Shown here: positions 43,602 to 58,951 of the stretch, in pieces | How the letters are laid out: each line of letters starts with the position of its first letter | How positions within the stretch are numbered: position 1 is the stretch's first letter | Assembly (NCBI RefSeq): GCF_014836715.1 | Contig: NZ_JACSQI010000006.1 | Span: forward strand, 186,001 to 250,000 | From: Escherichia whittamii | GTDB lineage: Bacteria > Pseudomonadota > Gammaproteobacteria > Enterobacterales > Enterobacteriaceae | Length of the DNA: 64,000 nt | Direction: 5' to 3' | Translations under genes and position numbers: made by a program | The notes under the pieces: generated by a model | What the model was told of the DNA's origin: nothing | The model's database searches: none | Seen by the model: only the letters and a program-made list of their open reading frames with translations

Positions 43602-45431
43602 TTACTCAACCGTAACCGATTTCGCCAGGTTACGCGGCTGGTCAACGTCGGTGCCTTTGATCAGCGCGACATGATAAGCCAGTAACTGCAGCGGAACGGT
43701 GTAGAAGATCGGTGCAATAACCTCTTCCACATGCGGCATCTCGATGATGTGCATGTTATCGCTACCGACAAAACCAGCATCCTGATCGGCGAATACGTAC
43801 AGTTGACCGCCACGCGCACGAACTTCTTCAATGTTGGATTTTAGTTTTTCCAGCAGTTCGTTGTTCGGCGCAACGACGATAACCGGCATATTCGCATCAA
43901 TCAGCGCCAGCGGGCCGTGTTTCAGCTCGCCCGCAGCGTAGGCTTCAGCGTGAATGTAAGAGATCTCTTTCAGCTTCAATGCGCCTTCCAGCGCGATTGG
44001 ATACTGATCGCCACGACCCAGGAACAGCGCGTGATGTTTGTCAGAGAAATCTTCTGCCAGAGCTTCAATACGTTTGTCCTGAGACAGCATCTGCTCAATA
44101 CGGTTCGGCAGCGTCTGCAGACCATGGACGATGTCATGCTCAATGGAGGCATCCAGACCTTTCAGGCGAGACAGTTTCGCCACCAGCATCAACAGCACAG
44201 TTAACTGAGTGGTGAAGGCTTTGGTAGACGCCACGCCAATTTCAGTACCTGCGTTGGTCATCAGCGCCAGATCGGATTCACGCACCAGAGAAGAACCCGG
44301 AACGTTACAGATTGCCAGCGAGCCGAGATATCCCAGCTCTTTCGACAGACGCAGACCAGCCAGGGTATCCGCGGTTTCGCCAGACTGCGACAGGGTGATC
44401 ATCAGGCTATTGCGGCGTACAGCAGATTTGCGATAGCGGAATTCAGAGGCGATTTCAACGTCGCACGGAATACCTGCCAGTGATTCAAACCAGTAACGGG
44501 AAACCATACCGGAGTTGTAAGAAGTACCGCAGGCGAGGATCTGAATATGCTCAACCTTAGACAGCAGTTCGTCGGCGTTCGGTCCCAGCTCGCTTAAATC
44601 TACCTGGCCGTGGCTGATACGTCCGGTAAGAGTATTTTTGATCGCGTTAGGCTGTTCGTAGATCTCTTTCTGCATGTAGTGACGGTAAATACCTTTATCG
44701 CCCGCGTCATACTGCAGATTGGATTCGATATCCTGACGTTTCACTTCCGCGCCAGATTTATCGAAGATGGTTACCGAACGGCGAGTCACTTCAGCAATAT
44801 CGCCCTCTTCGAGGAAGATAAAGCGACGGGTCACCGGCAGCAGCGCCAGCTGGTCAGAAGCGATAAAGTTTTCGCCCATACCGAGGCCAATCACCAGTGG
44901 ACTACCAGAACGTGCCGCCAGCAGGGTATCCGGGTGACGGGTATCCATAATTACTGTGCCATACGCGCCACGCAGCTGCGGAATAGCGCGCAGCACGGCT
45001 TCACGCAGGGTGCCGCCCTGTTTCAGTTCCCAGTTCACCAGGTGAGCAATAACTTCGGTGTCGGTTTCAGAAACGAAGGTATAGCCACGCGCTTTTAACT
45101 CTTCGCGCAGCGGTTCATGGTTTTCGATGATGCCGTTATGCACCACCACAATGTGTTCAGAAACATGCGGATGCGCATTCACTTCTGAAGGTTCGCCGTG
45201 CGTCGCCCAGCGAGTATGAGCAATACCCGTACCGCCATGCAGAGGATGTTCTTCCACAGCCTGAGCCAGCATCTGTACTTTACCGAGACGACGCAGACGG
45301 GTCATATGACCTTCTGCGTCAACAACCGCCAGACCAGCAGAGTCATAACCGCGGTATTCCAGACGACGTAAACCTTCAAGAAGGATTTCTGCTACATCAC
45401 GTTGCGCGATCGCGCCAACAATTCCACACAT
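43602..45431 (-). CDS. glmS: Glucosamine-6-phosphate synthase GlmS (contains attTn7 recognition site)
   Basis: A 609-residue glutamine:fructose-6-phosphate amidotransferase, the first step of hexosamine synthesis for peptidoglycan and LPS. The N-terminal Ntn glutaminase has nucleophile Cys2 ([12 protein letters not shown]), and two SIS isomerase domains follow from about residue 245. The last codons ([11 protein letters not shown]) are the TnsD recognition sequence attTn7. It is downstream of glmU and its leader is the target of the small RNA GlmZ in E. coli. Confidence 0.98.
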   Translation of the reverse strand: MCGIVGAIAQRDVAEILLEGLRRLEYRGYDSAGLAVVDAEGHMTRLRRLGKVQMLAQAVEEHPLHGGTGIAHTRWATHGEPSEVNAHPHVSEHIVVVHNGIIENHEPLREELKARGYTFVSETDTEVIAHLVNWELKQGGTLREAVLRAIPQLRGAYGTVIMDTRHPDTLLAARSGSPLVIGLGMGENFIASDQLALLPVTRRFIFLEEGDIAEVTRRSVTIFDKSGAEVKRQDIESNLQYDAGDKGIYRHYMQKEIYEQPNAIKNTLTGRISHGQVDLSELGPNADELLSKVEHIQILACGTSYNSGMVSRYWFESLAGIPCDVEIASEFRYRKSAVRRNSLMITLSQSGETADTLAGLRLSKELGYLGSLAICNVPGSSLVRESDLALMTNAGTEIGVASTKAFTTQLTVLLMLVAKLSRLKGLDASIEHDIVHGLQTLPNRIEQMLSQDKRIEALAEDFSDKHHALFLGRGDQYPIALEGALKLKEISYIHAEAYAAGELKHGPLALIDANMPVIVVAPNNELLEKLKSNIEEVRARGGQLYVFADQDAGFVGSDNMHIIEMPHVEEVIAPIFYTVPLQLLAYHVALIKGTDVDQPRNLAKSVTVE

Positions 45432-45593
45432 AGTTTTTGATTCCGGTTTATATCGTTGTCGGTCAACCTGTATGCCCGTTTTTTCGGGCGCCCCGAGCCT
45501 TGTAGAGAGTGGGGTTATTTTTATAGTTACTGCTTGTGGGAGGGAGATTATGTTATCTCCTCATCCCAGGAGGCCGGATTTACCCAGCCAGAA
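45432..45593 (-). promoter_or_regulatory. glmU-glmS intergenic leader, GlmZ target
   Basis: The 162-bp spacer matches the E. coli leader as I recall it. It contains CCCACTCTCTACAAGGCTCGGGG and a GCCCGAAAAAACGGGC hairpin. GlmZ base-pairs in this leader to free glmS translation, and RNase E cuts near the glmU stop. Confidence 0.65.
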
Positions 45594-46964
45594 TTATTTT
45601 TTCTTTACCGGACGACGCCAGCCTTCTTTTTGTGCCTGCGGCACTCGACTGATGGCTAATGCGTTTTCGCCGACATTACGCGTCACAGTTGTACCCGCAG
45701 CAATGGTCGCGCCTTTGCCTACCGTTACCGGGGCGACCAGCTGAGTGTCAGAGCCAACAAAAACATCGTCACCAATAATGGTTTTAAATTTATTCGCACC
45801 GTCATAGTTGCAGGTAATGGTTCCCGCACCGATGTTAACGTTATCGCCGATTTCCGCATCGCCCAGGTAAGTCAGATGGCCAGCTTTCGAGCCTTTACCC
45901 AGACGCGCTTTTTTCATCTCAACGAAGTTACCGACATGTGCGCCTTCCAGCAACTCAGCACCGGGGCGCAGACGAGCAAACGGGCCGATGGTACAGGCCG
46001 CTGCCAGATTAGCATCTTCCACTACGGTATACGGACTAATTTCGCAATCATCGCCAATCACGCTGTTTTTAATCACGCAACCGGTGCCGATTTTCACGCG
46101 ATTACCGAGAGTAACGTTGCCCTCGATGATAACGTTAGTATCAATTTCAACATCACGCCCGTGGTTAAGCGTACCGCGCAGATCAAAACGCGCCGGATCG
46201 CGCAACATAACGCCCGCCAGCAGCAGTTTTTCAGCCTGTTCGGACTGGTAAACGCGCTCCAGACGAGAGAGTTGCAGGCGGTTATTCACGCCTTCAACTT
46301 CGCTTAAACGTTGCGGATGAACGGCAACGATTTCACGTCCTTCCTGATACGCCAACGCAATAATGTCGGTGATGTAGTATTCGCCCTGAGCGTTATTGTT
46401 GGTCAGCTTCGCCAGCCAACGTTTCATATCTGCGCCGTTGGCGATCAGAATGCCGGTGTTGATTTCCTGGATTTGACGCTGTTCGTCGGTGGCATCTTTA
46501 TGCTCAACAATACCAGTAACTTTGCCGTTTTCGCGGGTAATACGACCATAACCGGTCGGGTCATCCAGTTTCACTGTCAGCAAGCCAATGCCGCCCTGTG
46601 GTTTAGCATCACGCAGGCGTTGGAGTGTTTCAACAGAGATCAGCGGCACGTCGCCGTAGAGCATTAAAATGTCTTCGTCATCGGCGAAAAAAGGTGCGGC
46701 TTGCTGCATTGCATGGCCAGTACCCAGTTGCTCTGCCTGAAGCACCCAATTCAGGTTGTCATCTTTCAGCGCCTGTTTAAGCAGATCGCCGCCGTGGCCG
46801 TAAACCAGGTGAACGTGCGCAGCGCCTAATTCATTCGCAGCATCAATGACATGCTGAACCATCGCTTTCCCGGCAAGGGTGTGCAGCACTTTAGGAAGAT
46901 CGGAATACATGCGAGTGCCTTTGCCTGCTGCAAGGATCACTACGCTCATAGCATTATTCAACAT
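45594..46964 (-). CDS. glmU: Bifunctional GlmU, UDP-GlcNAc pyrophosphorylase and GlcN-1-P acetyltransferase
   Basis: A 456-residue enzyme making UDP-N-acetylglucosamine. The N-terminal uridyltransferase domain carries the nucleotide motif [18 protein letters not shown] (near residue 11). The C-terminal left-handed beta-helix (from about 250) has hexapeptide repeats, the [13 protein letters not shown]-type coils and the acetyl-CoA site near [11 protein letters not shown]. The start [11 protein letters not shown] is as in K-12. It is first of the glmUS operon. Confidence 0.98.
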   Translation of the reverse strand: MLNNAMSVVILAAGKGTRMYSDLPKVLHTLAGKAMVQHVIDAANELGAAHVHLVYGHGGDLLKQALKDDNLNWVLQAEQLGTGHAMQQAAPFFADDEDILMLYGDVPLISVETLQRLRDAKPQGGIGLLTVKLDDPTGYGRITRENGKVTGIVEHKDATDEQRQIQEINTGILIANGADMKRWLAKLTNNNAQGEYYITDIIALAYQEGREIVAVHPQRLSEVEGVNNRLQLSRLERVYQSEQAEKLLLAGVMLRDPARFDLRGTLNHGRDVEIDTNVIIEGNVTLGNRVKIGTGCVIKNSVIGDDCEISPYTVVEDANLAAACTIGPFARLRPGAELLEGAHVGNFVEMKKARLGKGSKAGHLTYLGDAEIGDNVNIGAGTITCNYDGANKFKTIIGDDVFVGSDTQLVAPVTVGKGATIAAGTTVTRNVGENALAISRVPQAQKEGWRRPVKKK

Positions 46965-47297
46965 ACGCGTCCTGACTGTAATTTGAGAACGAATTTAAAC
47001 CGCTTCACATTGAAAAAACTACATTTTTTTCATCGTGAAATGGACAGGGGATAAATTGCTCAATAACGGATTATCCCCACTGGCGAAAGAGCCATTTTCG
47101 ACCATCGTCACGCCTTTTGTCTTCATAAAAGTAAGACACCACCTTCATTTAAGCGTCAGGCTGATGTTTTTGCTCTTATTTCGATCAATGAATAAACAGG
47201 GAAACCAGCAAAGGATTTCGAGGAGTTATAAAAACGAGTTTAATGCGGGATATAAAAATGCGCAGGATATAGCAGAACAAATCTCGCTGCGGCGCGC
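46965..47297. other. atpC-glmU intergenic region
   Basis: About 330 bp with the glmUS promoter (leftward) and leader. No gene or repeat stands out. Confidence 0.5.
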
Positions 47298-47328
47298 AAA
47301 AAAAAGCCAGCCTGTTTCCAGACTGGCT
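47298..47328 (-). terminator. Terminator of the atp operon
   Basis: The minus strand AGCCAGTCTG-GAAA-CAGGCTGGCT stem is followed by a run of T residues (47304-47298). It is located 20 bp after the atpC stop. Confidence 0.85.
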
Positions 47329-47349
47329 TTTGTGCTTTTCAAGCCGGTG

Positions 47350-47769
47350 TTACATCGCTTTTTTGGTCAACTCGATAACGCGCAGCTGCGCGATCGCTTT
47401 GGCCAGTTCCGCAGACGCCTGAGCGTAATCTACGTCGCCGTGAGAGCTATGAATGTGCTCTTCAGCCTTACGTTTCGCTTCCATGGCTCGCGCTTCGTCG
47501 AGATCCTGGCCGCGAATTGCGGTGTCGGCCAGAACGGTCACGTTGCCAGGCTGCACTTCAAGAATGCCGCCAGACAGATAGATAAACTCTTCGTGGCCGT
47601 GCTGTTTCACGATGCGAATCATACCAGGCTTAATGGCGGTGAGCAGCGGCGCGTGGCCCGGGTAAATTCCCAGTTCACCTTCGCTACCCGTTACCTGGAT
47701 TTTCTCGACCAGACCAGAGAACATTTGTTGCTCTGCGCTGACGACGTCCAGGTGGTAAGTCATTGCCAT
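47350..47769 (-). CDS. atpC: ATP synthase epsilon subunit
   Basis: A 139-residue subunit of the F1 central stalk that joins gamma to the c-ring and can inhibit hydrolysis. An N-terminal beta-sandwich (about residues 1-85, including [17 protein letters not shown]) precedes two C-terminal helices (about 90-139). It is last in the operon, 20 bp after atpD. Length matches E. coli. Confidence 0.98.
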
Positions 47770-47789
47770 ATCACCCTCCGATTAAGGCG

Positions 47790-50062
<2,273 letters not shown>

Positions 50063-50112
50063 GAGCTTCTCCTCAATGCCTTGCGGCCTGCCCTAAGGCA
50101 AGCCGCCAGACG

Positions 50113-51654
50113 TTACCAGGATTGGGTTGCTTTGAAGGAATCGAGGATGCCTTTCAGCTTGCCTTCGATTTCGTCGTTGTAGCCACCGGTCTGGTTGATC
50201 TCTTGCATCAACGGAGCGTGATCACGGTCGACGTAAGCCAGCAGAGCGGCTTCGAAGCTGCCGATTTTCGACAGTTCAACATCCGCCAGGTAACCACGTT
50301 CTGCTGCGAACAGAACCAGAGACTGCTGCGCAACGGACATCGGCGCATACTGTTTCTGTTTCAGCAGTTCGGTCACTTTCTGACCGTGGTCAAGCTGCTT
50401 ACGCGTTGCATCGTCAAGGTCGGATGCAAACTGAGAGAACGCTGCCAGTTCACGATACTGTGCCAGAGCGGTACGGATACCACCGGACAGTTTTTTCATG
50501 ATCTTGGTCTGTGCTGCACCACCAACACGGGATACGGAGATACCCGGGTTAACCGCAGGACGAATACCGGCGTTGAACAGGTTGGTTTCCAGGAAGATCT
50601 GACCATCGGTAATGGAGATTACGTTGGTCGGAACGAACGCAGAAACGTCACCTGCCTGAGTTTCGATAATCGGCAGCGCGGTCAGAGAACCGGTTTTCCC
50701 TTTCACTTCACCTTTGGTGAAGGCTTCAACGTATTCGGCGTTAACACGCGCAGCACGCTCCAGCAGACGAGAGTGGAGGTAGAATACGTCGCCCGGGAAT
50801 GCTTCACGTCCAGGCGGACGACGGAGCAGCAGGGAGATCTGACGGTAAGCAACAGCCTGTTTAGACAGGTCATCATAAATAATCAGCGCATCTTCGCCGC
50901 GGTCACGGAAGTATTCGCCCATTGCGCAACCAGCATATGGTGCCAGATATTGCAGTGCAGCGGATTCAGACGCGGTTGCTACCACAACGATGGTGTTAGC
51001 CAGTGCGCCGTGCTCTTCCAGTTTACGTACCACGTTAGAAATGGTGGACGCTTTCTGGCCGATAGCGACATAGATACATTTGATACCGGAATCGCGCTGG
51101 TTGATGATGGCATCGATAGCCAGTGCGGTTTTACCGGTCTGACGGTCACCGATGATCAATTCACGTTGACCACGACCGATTGGGATCATGGAGTCAACGG
51201 CTTTATAACCGGTCTGTACCGGCTGATCTACGGACTGACGTTCGATAACGCCCGGAGCGATTGCTTCTACAGCAGAGAAGCCGTCGTGATCCAGCGGACC
51301 TTTACCGTCGATTGGCGCACCCAGAGTGTTAACCACACGGCCCAGCAGGCCACGGCCAACCGGAACTTCCAGGATACGACCAGTACACTTAACTTTCATG
51401 CCTTCGGCAAGGTCAGCGTACGGACCCATAACTACCGCACCTACAGAGTCGCGCTCGAGGTTCAGTGCGATAGCGTAACGGTTACCCGGCAGGGAGATCA
51501 TTTCACCCTGCATACAATCGGCCAGGCCGTGGATGCGGATAACACCGTCACTTACAGAAACAATAGTACCTTCGTTGTGAGCTTCACTCACAACATTGAA
51601 CTGAGCAATGCGCTGCTTGATCAGTTCGCTGATTTCGGTGGAATTCAGTTGCAT
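50113..51654 (-). CDS. atpA: ATP synthase alpha subunit
   Basis: A 513-residue non-catalytic nucleotide-binding subunit of F1. The P-loop GDRQTGKTA lies at residues 169-177 and the arginine finger in [11 protein letters not shown] near 376. N-terminal residues bind delta, which connects F1 to the b-subunit stator. A long open frame on the opposite strand is only a codon-bias shadow. Confidence 0.99.
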
Positions 51655-51666
51655 GCTCCAGTCCCC

Positions 51667-52200
51667 TTAAGACTGCAAGACGTCTGCAAGGCGCTCAAGA
51701 CGACCGCGTACGCTGCCATCAATGACCATATCACCCGCTCGGATGATAACGCCTGCCATTACAGACTTATCGATTTTGCAATTCAGCTTAACTTTGCGTG
51801 ACAGACGTTTTTCCATCGCAGCAGAAATTTTCGCGAGCTGTTGTTCACTCAATGCAGCAGCGGAAATGACGTCTACCTCAGCGGTAGCCTCACTCACGGC
51901 ACGCAGATGAATAAACTGCTCCAGAACATCCGGGAGCGCTTTAAGACGACCATTTTCAGCCATAACCCGAATCAGGTTCTGACCGTTTTCGTCCAGTTGC
52001 TCACCACAAACTGCGATAAACGACTCGGCGAGCGTTTCTGGCGCCAGTGCGCCAGAGAGAAGCTCTGCCATCTGTTCGTTTTTGGTTACCTCGGCGGCAA
52101 ACGCCAGCATGTCCTGCCAGCGTTCTACACTTTGGTGTTCGACGGCAAAGTCAAAAGCTGCTTTGGCGTAGGGGCGAGCTACCGTAATAAATTCAGACAT
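51667..52200 (-). CDS. atpH: ATP synthase delta subunit
   Basis: A 177-residue stator subunit (OSCP homologue). The N-terminal six-helix bundle (about residues 1-105) binds the alpha N-termini, and the C-terminal part contacts the b dimer. The start [20 protein letters not shown] is as in E. coli. It is 14 bp after atpF and 12 bp before atpA. Confidence 0.98.
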
Positions 52201-52214
52201 CAGCCCCTCCCTCC

Positions 52215-52685
52215 TTACAGTTCAGCGACAAGTTTATCCACGATGTCGCTGTTAGCAGCTTCATCCACGGAACGTTCGATGATCTTCTCGGCGCCAGCAA
52301 CAGCCAGGATAGCAACTTGCTTACGCAGCTCTTCACGGGCACGTTTACGCTCGGCTTCAATTTCCGCCTGAGCCTGGGCCACGATTTTAGTACGTTCCTG
52401 TTCTGCCTCAGCTTTAGCTTCATCCAGAATCTGCGAGCGGCGTTTGTTCGCCTGCTCGATGATTACCTGGGCTTCCGCTTTCGCTTTTTTCAGCTGGTCG
52501 GTCGCGCTGGCCTTTGCAAGGTCAAGGTCCTTATGTGCTCGTTCTGCGGAAGCAAGGCCGTCAGCAATTTCTTTTTGACGTTTTTCGATGGCTGCCATTA
52601 ATGGCGGCCATACGTACTTCATGCAGAACAGAACGAACAGGACAAACGCGATGGCCTGGCCGAGGATTGTTGCGTTAAGATTCAC
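52215..52685 (-). CDS. atpF: ATP synthase F0 subunit b
   Basis: A 156-residue peripheral stalk subunit. One N-terminal membrane helix ([20 protein letters not shown]) is followed by a long, charged, alanine-rich helix that forms the right-handed coiled coil of the b dimer and ends at the delta-binding C-terminus. Length matches E. coli. Confidence 0.98.
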
Positions 52686-52729
52686 AGCACAATGCCTCTA
52701 TTTAGTTAACGTTCTGATATTGCTCTTTA

Positions 52730-53004
<275 letters not shown>

Positions 53005-53032
53005 TCAGTTAAAACGTAGTAGTGTTGGTAAA

Positions 53033-54237
<1,205 letters not shown>

Positions 54238-54249
54238 CACGTTTTTCAC

Positions 54250-54720
54250 TCCTGCTCCCTTCGAGGTATGCCGCGTGTCGTATAAAACTTTCTTTAAGGC
54301 TTAGAGTCAAGCATCAAAAAGCGGTCAAATTATACGGTGCGCCCCCGTGATTTCAAACAATAAGTAGCCAAAAGGTGAATAAATGTTTAAATATTTTTCC
54401 AGTGCATACAATTGCGACTTTTCTGCTAACCGTGGTGGATCATGAAAAACTGTAAATAACGCGTAAACACTAGTGGTAAAGCGTGCTTCAGATCACATAT
54501 CGAGCATGTTCACTCGTAGCATATTTATTTACTTGGCAAATGATGCCATTGCAAGCTTCTGATATTTCAGTCTAAAAACAGATACTGTTTTCACAAATGA
54601 CATTTACACAACAAAAACTAGCCATTGACATTCTTAATAAAATTTTAACAGCAAATTATGGTTATTAGCGCCGATTTTTAGCAGCCTGATATTTTCGCTA
54701 ATGACTTATTTTCTGCTTAC
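54250..54720. other. atpI upstream region with the atp operon promoter
   Basis: About 470 bp, AT-rich. The promoter of the atp operon must lie here, reading left. I see no open frame of note. Confidence 0.5.
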
Positions 54721-54721
54721 C

Positions 54722-54766
54722 AAAAAAAGCCACGTTAGCTTGTTGATGCAAAAAAGTGAACGTGGC
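54722..54766 (-). terminator. Terminator after rsmG
   Basis: The minus strand GCCACGTT (54766-54759) pairs with AACGTGGC (54736-54729) around a 22-base loop, followed by TTTTTTT (54728-54722). It ends the mnmG-rsmG transcript. Confidence 0.75.
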
Positions 54767-54853
54767 GTTAAATGTAACCAGTTATATCAGTAGAAAACCT
54801 GGTTGTTGTTAACAGTCTAACCGGTCAATTTTTTATTATTTTTTTGATAAAAA

Positions 54854-55477
54854 TTAAATTTTATTTGCTTTAATCACCACCAGATGACGTTCGCCATCCA
54901 GGGCTGGAACCTGAAGTTTAACCACTGATTCGACCTGATATTCTTCGGGCAACAAAGCGATTTCATCTTCTGGCATTTGGCCTTTCAGCGCATAGAAACG
55001 GCCCTGCTCACCAGGAAGGTGGTGGCACCAGCTCACCATATCGTTCAGAGAGGCAAAAGCACGACTAATTACGCCATCAAATGGCGGCTCTGACGGAAAC
55101 TCTTCTACCCTGCTCTGTACCGGTTCAATGTTTTCCAGTTTCAGTTCATGTTGCACCTGACGGAGGAAACGCACACGTTTACCGAGGCTATCCAGCAGCG
55201 TGAAATGGGCTTCAGGACGCACGATGGAAAGCGGTATGCCAGGCAGTCCCGGTCCGGTTCCCACATCGATAAAACGCTCACCTTGCAGATATGGTGCAAC
55301 GACAATGCTGTCGAGAATATGGCGTACCAGCATCTCGTTAGGATCGCGGACCGAAGTCAGGTTGTATGCCTTATTCCATTTATGCAGCATATTTACGTAG
55401 GCAATAAGCTGATTTTTCTGGTGATCGGTAAGCGAAATTCCTGCGTCTTGCAGCAGTGAAGAGAGTTTGTTGAGCAC
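54854..55477 (-). CDS. rsmG: 16S rRNA m7G527 methyltransferase RsmG (GidB)
   Basis: A 207-residue SAM-dependent methyltransferase that makes m7G527 in 16S rRNA. Loss gives low-level streptomycin resistance. The SAM-binding motif [15 protein letters not shown] lies near residue 65 and DSLGKR near 96. It is 63 bp downstream of mnmG on the same strand. Length matches E. coli. Confidence 0.97.
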   Translation of the reverse strand: MLNKLSSLLQDAGISLTDHQKNQLIAYVNMLHKWNKAYNLTSVRDPNEMLVRHILDSIVVAPYLQGERFIDVGTGPGLPGIPLSIVRPEAHFTLLDSLGKRVRFLRQVQHELKLENIEPVQSRVEEFPSEPPFDGVISRAFASLNDMVSWCHHLPGEQGRFYALKGQMPEDEIALLPEEYQVESVVKLQVPALDGERHLVVIKANKI

Positions 55478-55540
55478 GGTGATTACCTGTTCTTGATGCG
55501 TTGCCCAGTAAGCGGGTGCTTACCAGGCATTTTTAATGCG

Positions 55541-57430
55541 TTATGCGCTACGACGCAGCATACCCTGTTTTTTCAGCCACACCAGTAGAATGGAGATGGC
55601 CGCAGGTGTGACGCCAGAAATACGCGAAGCCTGACCAATAGAGGCCGGTTTGTGATCGTTGAGTTTGGCGATCACTTCGTTAGACAGACCGGATACCTGG
55701 CGGTAATCCAGCGTCGCAGGCAGCAGCGTGTTCTCGTTACGCTGTTGCTTTTCGATCTCATCTTGCTGGCGCGCAATATAACCTTCGTATTTAACCTGAA
55801 TCTCAACCTGTTCCGCCGCCTGTTCGTCTGTCAACGCAGGGGAAAACGGCGTCAGCATGGTTAATTTTTCATACGTCATTTCCGGACGACGCAGCAGATC
55901 TTCACCACTGGCTTCACGGGAAAGCGGCGCAGTCAGGTGAGCATTCACTTCTGCTGCAGCTTCCGCCGACGGGGTTATCCAGGTCGATTTCAGACGCTGA
56001 CGCTCACGCTCGATGTTCTCAAGCTTTTCGTTAAAGCGCGCCCAGCGTTCGTCATCCACCAGACCCAGTTCACGACCGATTTCAGTCAAACGCAGATCCG
56101 CGTTATCTTCGCGCAGCATCAGACGATATTCTGCGCGCGAGGTAAACATACGATACGGTTCTTTGGTTCCTAAAGTGCACAGATCATCGACCAGTACGCC
56201 GAGATACGCCTGAGAACGAGCCGGAGCCCAACCTTCTTTGTCAGCAGACAGGCGAGCGGCGTTAAGACCGGCCAGCAAACCTTGCGCAGCGGCTTCTTCG
56301 TAACCAGTAGTGCCGTTAATCTGCCCGGCAAAGAACAGCCCCTGGATAAACTTGCTCTCCAGCGTTGGTTTCAGGTCACGCGGATCGAAGAAGTCATATT
56401 CGATGGCATAACCAGGACGCACGATCTTCGCATTTTCCATCCCCTGCATGGAGCGGACGATTTGCATCTGCACATCGAACGGCAGGCTGGTGGAGATACC
56501 GTTCGGATAAATTTCGTTAGACGTCAGCCCTTCCGGTTCAAGGAAGATCTGATGCTGATTTCTGTCGGCGAAGCGCATGACTTTGTCTTCGATCGACGGG
56601 CAGTAGCGTGGGCCAACACCTTCGATCACCCCTGCGTACATTGGACTGCGATCAAGGTTACTACGGATCACGTCATGGGTTTTCTCGTTGGTATGGGTGA
56701 TATAACACGGTACCTGCTGGGGATGCTGGGCCGCATTGCCCATGAACGAGAACACCGGCATTGGGTTATCGCCATGCTGTTGCGCCAGCACGCTGAAGTC
56801 GATAGTGCGCGCATCGATACGCGGCGGCGTCCCGGTTTTCAGGCGACCAACACGCAGCGGAAGCTCACGCAAACGGCGTGAGAGCGGAATGGACGGCGGA
56901 TCGCCAGCACGGCCACCGCTGTAATTATCCAGACCGATATGAATTTTACCGTCAAGGAAAGTTCCGACAGTGAGCACGACAGCTTTAGCACGGAACTTAA
57001 GACCCATCTGGGTGACAGCGCCGACTACGCGATCGTTTTCGACAATAAGATCCTCAACCGCCTGCTGGAAGATCATCAGATTTGGTTGATTCTCCAGCGC
57101 AGTACGTACTGCCTGACGATAGAGCACGCGATCCGCCTGAGCTCGGGTGGCGCGAACCGCCGGCCCTTTGCTGGCGTTTAGTATCCTAAACTGGATACCA
57201 GCCTGATCGATCGCTTTCGCCATCAGACCGCCGAGTGCATCCACTTCTTTTACCAGATGTCCCTTCCCAATACCGCCGATCGCCGGGTTGCAGCTCATCT
57301 GCCCCAGAGTGTCGATATTGTGTGTCAAAAGCAGAGTCTGTTGACCCATACGCGCCGCAGCCATCGCGGCCTCGGTGCCTGCATGACCCCCGCCAATGAT
57401 GATGACGTCAAAAGGATCCGGATAAAACAT
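55541..57430 (-). CDS. mnmG: tRNA modification enzyme MnmG (GidA)
   Basis: A 629-residue FAD-dependent partner of MnmE in forming the 5-(carboxymethyl)aminomethyl group of wobble U34. The N-terminal dinucleotide motif [20 protein letters not shown] lies at residues 8-27, with the conserved cysteine in [10 protein letters not shown] near 277 and a helical C-terminal domain that binds MnmE. Its start lies about 90 bp from oriC. Transcription away from oriC is known to aid initiation in E. coli. Confidence 0.98.
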   Translation of the reverse strand: MFYPDPFDVIIIGGGHAGTEAAMAAARMGQQTLLLTHNIDTLGQMSCNPAIGGIGKGHLVKEVDALGGLMAKAIDQAGIQFRILNASKGPAVRATRAQADRVLYRQAVRTALENQPNLMIFQQAVEDLIVENDRVVGAVTQMGLKFRAKAVVLTVGTFLDGKIHIGLDNYSGGRAGDPPSIPLSRRLRELPLRVGRLKTGTPPRIDARTIDFSVLAQQHGDNPMPVFSFMGNAAQHPQQVPCYITHTNEKTHDVIRSNLDRSPMYAGVIEGVGPRYCPSIEDKVMRFADRNQHQIFLEPEGLTSNEIYPNGISTSLPFDVQMQIVRSMQGMENAKIVRPGYAIEYDFFDPRDLKPTLESKFIQGLFFAGQINGTTGYEEAAAQGLLAGLNAARLSADKEGWAPARSQAYLGVLVDDLCTLGTKEPYRMFTSRAEYRLMLREDNADLRLTEIGRELGLVDDERWARFNEKLENIERERQRLKSTWITPSAEAAAEVNAHLTAPLSREASGEDLLRRPEMTYEKLTMLTPFSPALTDEQAAEQVEIQVKYEGYIARQQDEIEKQQRNENTLLPATLDYRQVSGLSNEVIAKLNDHKPASIGQASRISGVTPAAISILLVWLKKQGMLRRSA

Positions 57431-57518
57431 GGTGATTGCCTCGCATAACGCGGTATGAAAATGGATTGAAGCCCGGGCCGTGGATTCTACTCAACTTTGT
57501 CGGCTTGAGAAAGCCCCG

Positions 57519-57786
57519 GGATCCTGGGTATTAAAAAGAAGATCTATTTATTTAGAGATCTGTTCTATTGTGATCTCTTATTAGGATCGCCCTGTCCTGT
57601 GGATAACAAGGATCCGGCTTTTAAGATCAACAACCTGGAAAGGATCATTAACTGTGAATGATCGGTGATCCTGGACAGTATAAGCTGGGATCAGAATGAG
57701 GGGTTATACACAACTCAAAAACTAAACAACAGTTGTTCTTTGGATAACTACCGGTTGATCCAAGCTTCCTACCAGAGTTATCCACA
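57519..57786 (+). other. oriC: Chromosomal replication origin oriC
   Basis: The AT-rich unwinding element has three 13-mers: L at 57520-57532, M at 57541-57553 and R at 57572-57584. DnaA boxes: R1 TGTGGATAA 57598-57606, R2 TTATACACA 57704-57712, R3 TTTGGATAA 57739-57747 and R4 TTATCCACA 57778-57786. About twelve GATC sites mark it for SeqA and Dam. An IHF-type AT stretch follows R1. From memory, only a handful of bases differ from K-12 and none falls in a 13-mer or in R1-R4. Confidence 0.95.
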
Positions 57787-57808
57787 GTAGATCGCACGAT
57801 CTGTATAC

Positions 57809-58252
57809 TTATTTGAGTAAATTAATCCAAGAACCCAGCCATTCTTCTGCCGGATCTTCCGGAATGTCATGATCAAGGATGTTGATCTTCAGTGTTTCGC
57901 CAATCTGTTTTGCACCGGAATTTTTGAGTTCAGCCTCGAGTTTATCGATAGCCCCACAAAAAGTGTCGTATTCACGACTGCCAATGCCGATTGTGCCAAA
58001 GCGTACCGCAGAAAGATCGGGCTTTTGTTTCTGCAATGCTTCATAGAAAGGAGAAAGGTTGTCTGGAATGTCTCCGGCACCGTGGGTTGAGCTGATAACC
58101 AGCCAGATCCCAGAGGCAGATAAATCTTCTAACAGCGGACCGTGCAGCGTTTCGGTGGTAAAACCTGCCTCTTCCAGCTTTTCAGCCAGGTGTTCTGCTA
58201 CATATTCGGCACCGCCGAGAGTGCTGCCGCTGATAAGAGTGATATCTGCCAT
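57809..58252 (-). CDS. mioC: MioC, flavodoxin-like protein
   Basis: A 147-residue short-chain flavodoxin binding FMN. The N-terminal phosphate loop is SGSTLGGAEYVAE (residues 8-20), followed by STHGAGDIPDN near 54 and GIGSREYDTFCGA near 90. In E. coli it is needed for biotin synthase activity in vitro. Transcription from mioC runs into oriC and is repressed by DnaA and the stringent response. Length matches E. coli. Confidence 0.97.
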   Translation of the reverse strand: MADITLISGSTLGGAEYVAEHLAEKLEEAGFTTETLHGPLLEDLSASGIWLVISSTHGAGDIPDNLSPFYEALQKQKPDLSAVRFGTIGIGSREYDTFCGAIDKLEAELKNSGAKQIGETLKINILDHDIPEDPAEEWLGSWINLLK

Positions 58253-58280
58253 AAACCGCCACCTTTATTAAGAGTGGCGT

Positions 58281-58320
58281 ATTGTACGCTGTGAACGCGC
58301 TGGGATCTACCTGTGGAAAA
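58281..58320 (-). promoter_or_regulatory. mioC promoter with DnaA box
   Basis: The minus strand carries a DnaA box TTTTCCACA (58320-58312) upstream of TACAAT (58286-58281, -10). The GC-rich base string after it suits stringent control. DnaA represses mioC here in E. coli. Confidence 0.7.
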
Positions 58321-58341
58321 GTATGGGATTAAAAAAGCTGA

Positions 58342-58800
58342 TCATGGCTTGATGGTACGCATGATCGGGTTCTGCAGGACGATCAATGTCTCAGTGGACT
58401 GAATTTCATCAATTGTTTGGATCTTGTTGATAAGTACATGCTGGAGAGCGTCGATCGAGCGGCACATTACTTTTATAAAGATGCTGTAGTGGCCGGTTGT
58501 GTAATAGGCTTCGGTGACTTCGTCGAGACTTTCCAGCTTTGCCAGCGCGGAAGGATAGTCTTTTGCGCTCTTCAGGATAATGCCGATAAAACAGCCTACG
58601 TCATAACCGAGCTGTTTCGGGCTGACGTCGATACGGGCGCCGGTAATGATCCCCGCCTGCTTCATTTTCTCTACACGAACGTGAATCGTTCCCGGACTGA
58701 CGCCAAATTGTTTCGCCAGTTCGGCGTAAGCAGTGCGTGCATTACCCATTAACGCTTCCAGGATGCCGCGGTCCAGATTGTCGATCAGATAATTTTCCAT
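58342..58800 (-). CDS. asnC: AsnC, Lrp-family regulator
   Basis: A 152-residue feast/famine regulator. The N-terminal helix-turn-helix (about residues 8-55, YAELAKQFGVSPGTIHVRVEK) is followed by the RAM effector domain (about 70-145). It activates the divergent asnA and is antagonised by asparagine. It is encoded just upstream of mioC. Confidence 0.97.
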   Translation of the reverse strand: MENYLIDNLDRGILEALMGNARTAYAELAKQFGVSPGTIHVRVEKMKQAGIITGARIDVSPKQLGYDVGCFIGIILKSAKDYPSALAKLESLDEVTEAYYTTGHYSIFIKVMCRSIDALQHVLINKIQTIDEIQSTETLIVLQNPIMRTIKP

Positions 58801-58951
58801 AGGATTTTCTTATGTGTATTGATGATTCACTCTATTTTAGCTTTCTTTTTTAATGAATCAAAAGTGAGTGAGGCTTTTTATTGAATGAATATTGCATGTG
58901 TGCTGGTTTTTGTTGCTTAATCATAATCAACAGGACGCAGGAGTATAAAAA

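Noticed and set aside
43602-43637. A Tn7-like element at the glmS 3' end
   Set aside because: The attTn7 recognition sequence is present, but there are no Tn7 end repeats or tns genes between glmS and the fimbrial operon.
50122-51801. 559-codon open frame on the plus strand opposite atpA and atpH
   Set aside because: It is the exact antisense shadow of atpA, a highly expressed gene with strong codon bias that removes stop codons on the other strand. It resembles no protein family and has no ribosome site.
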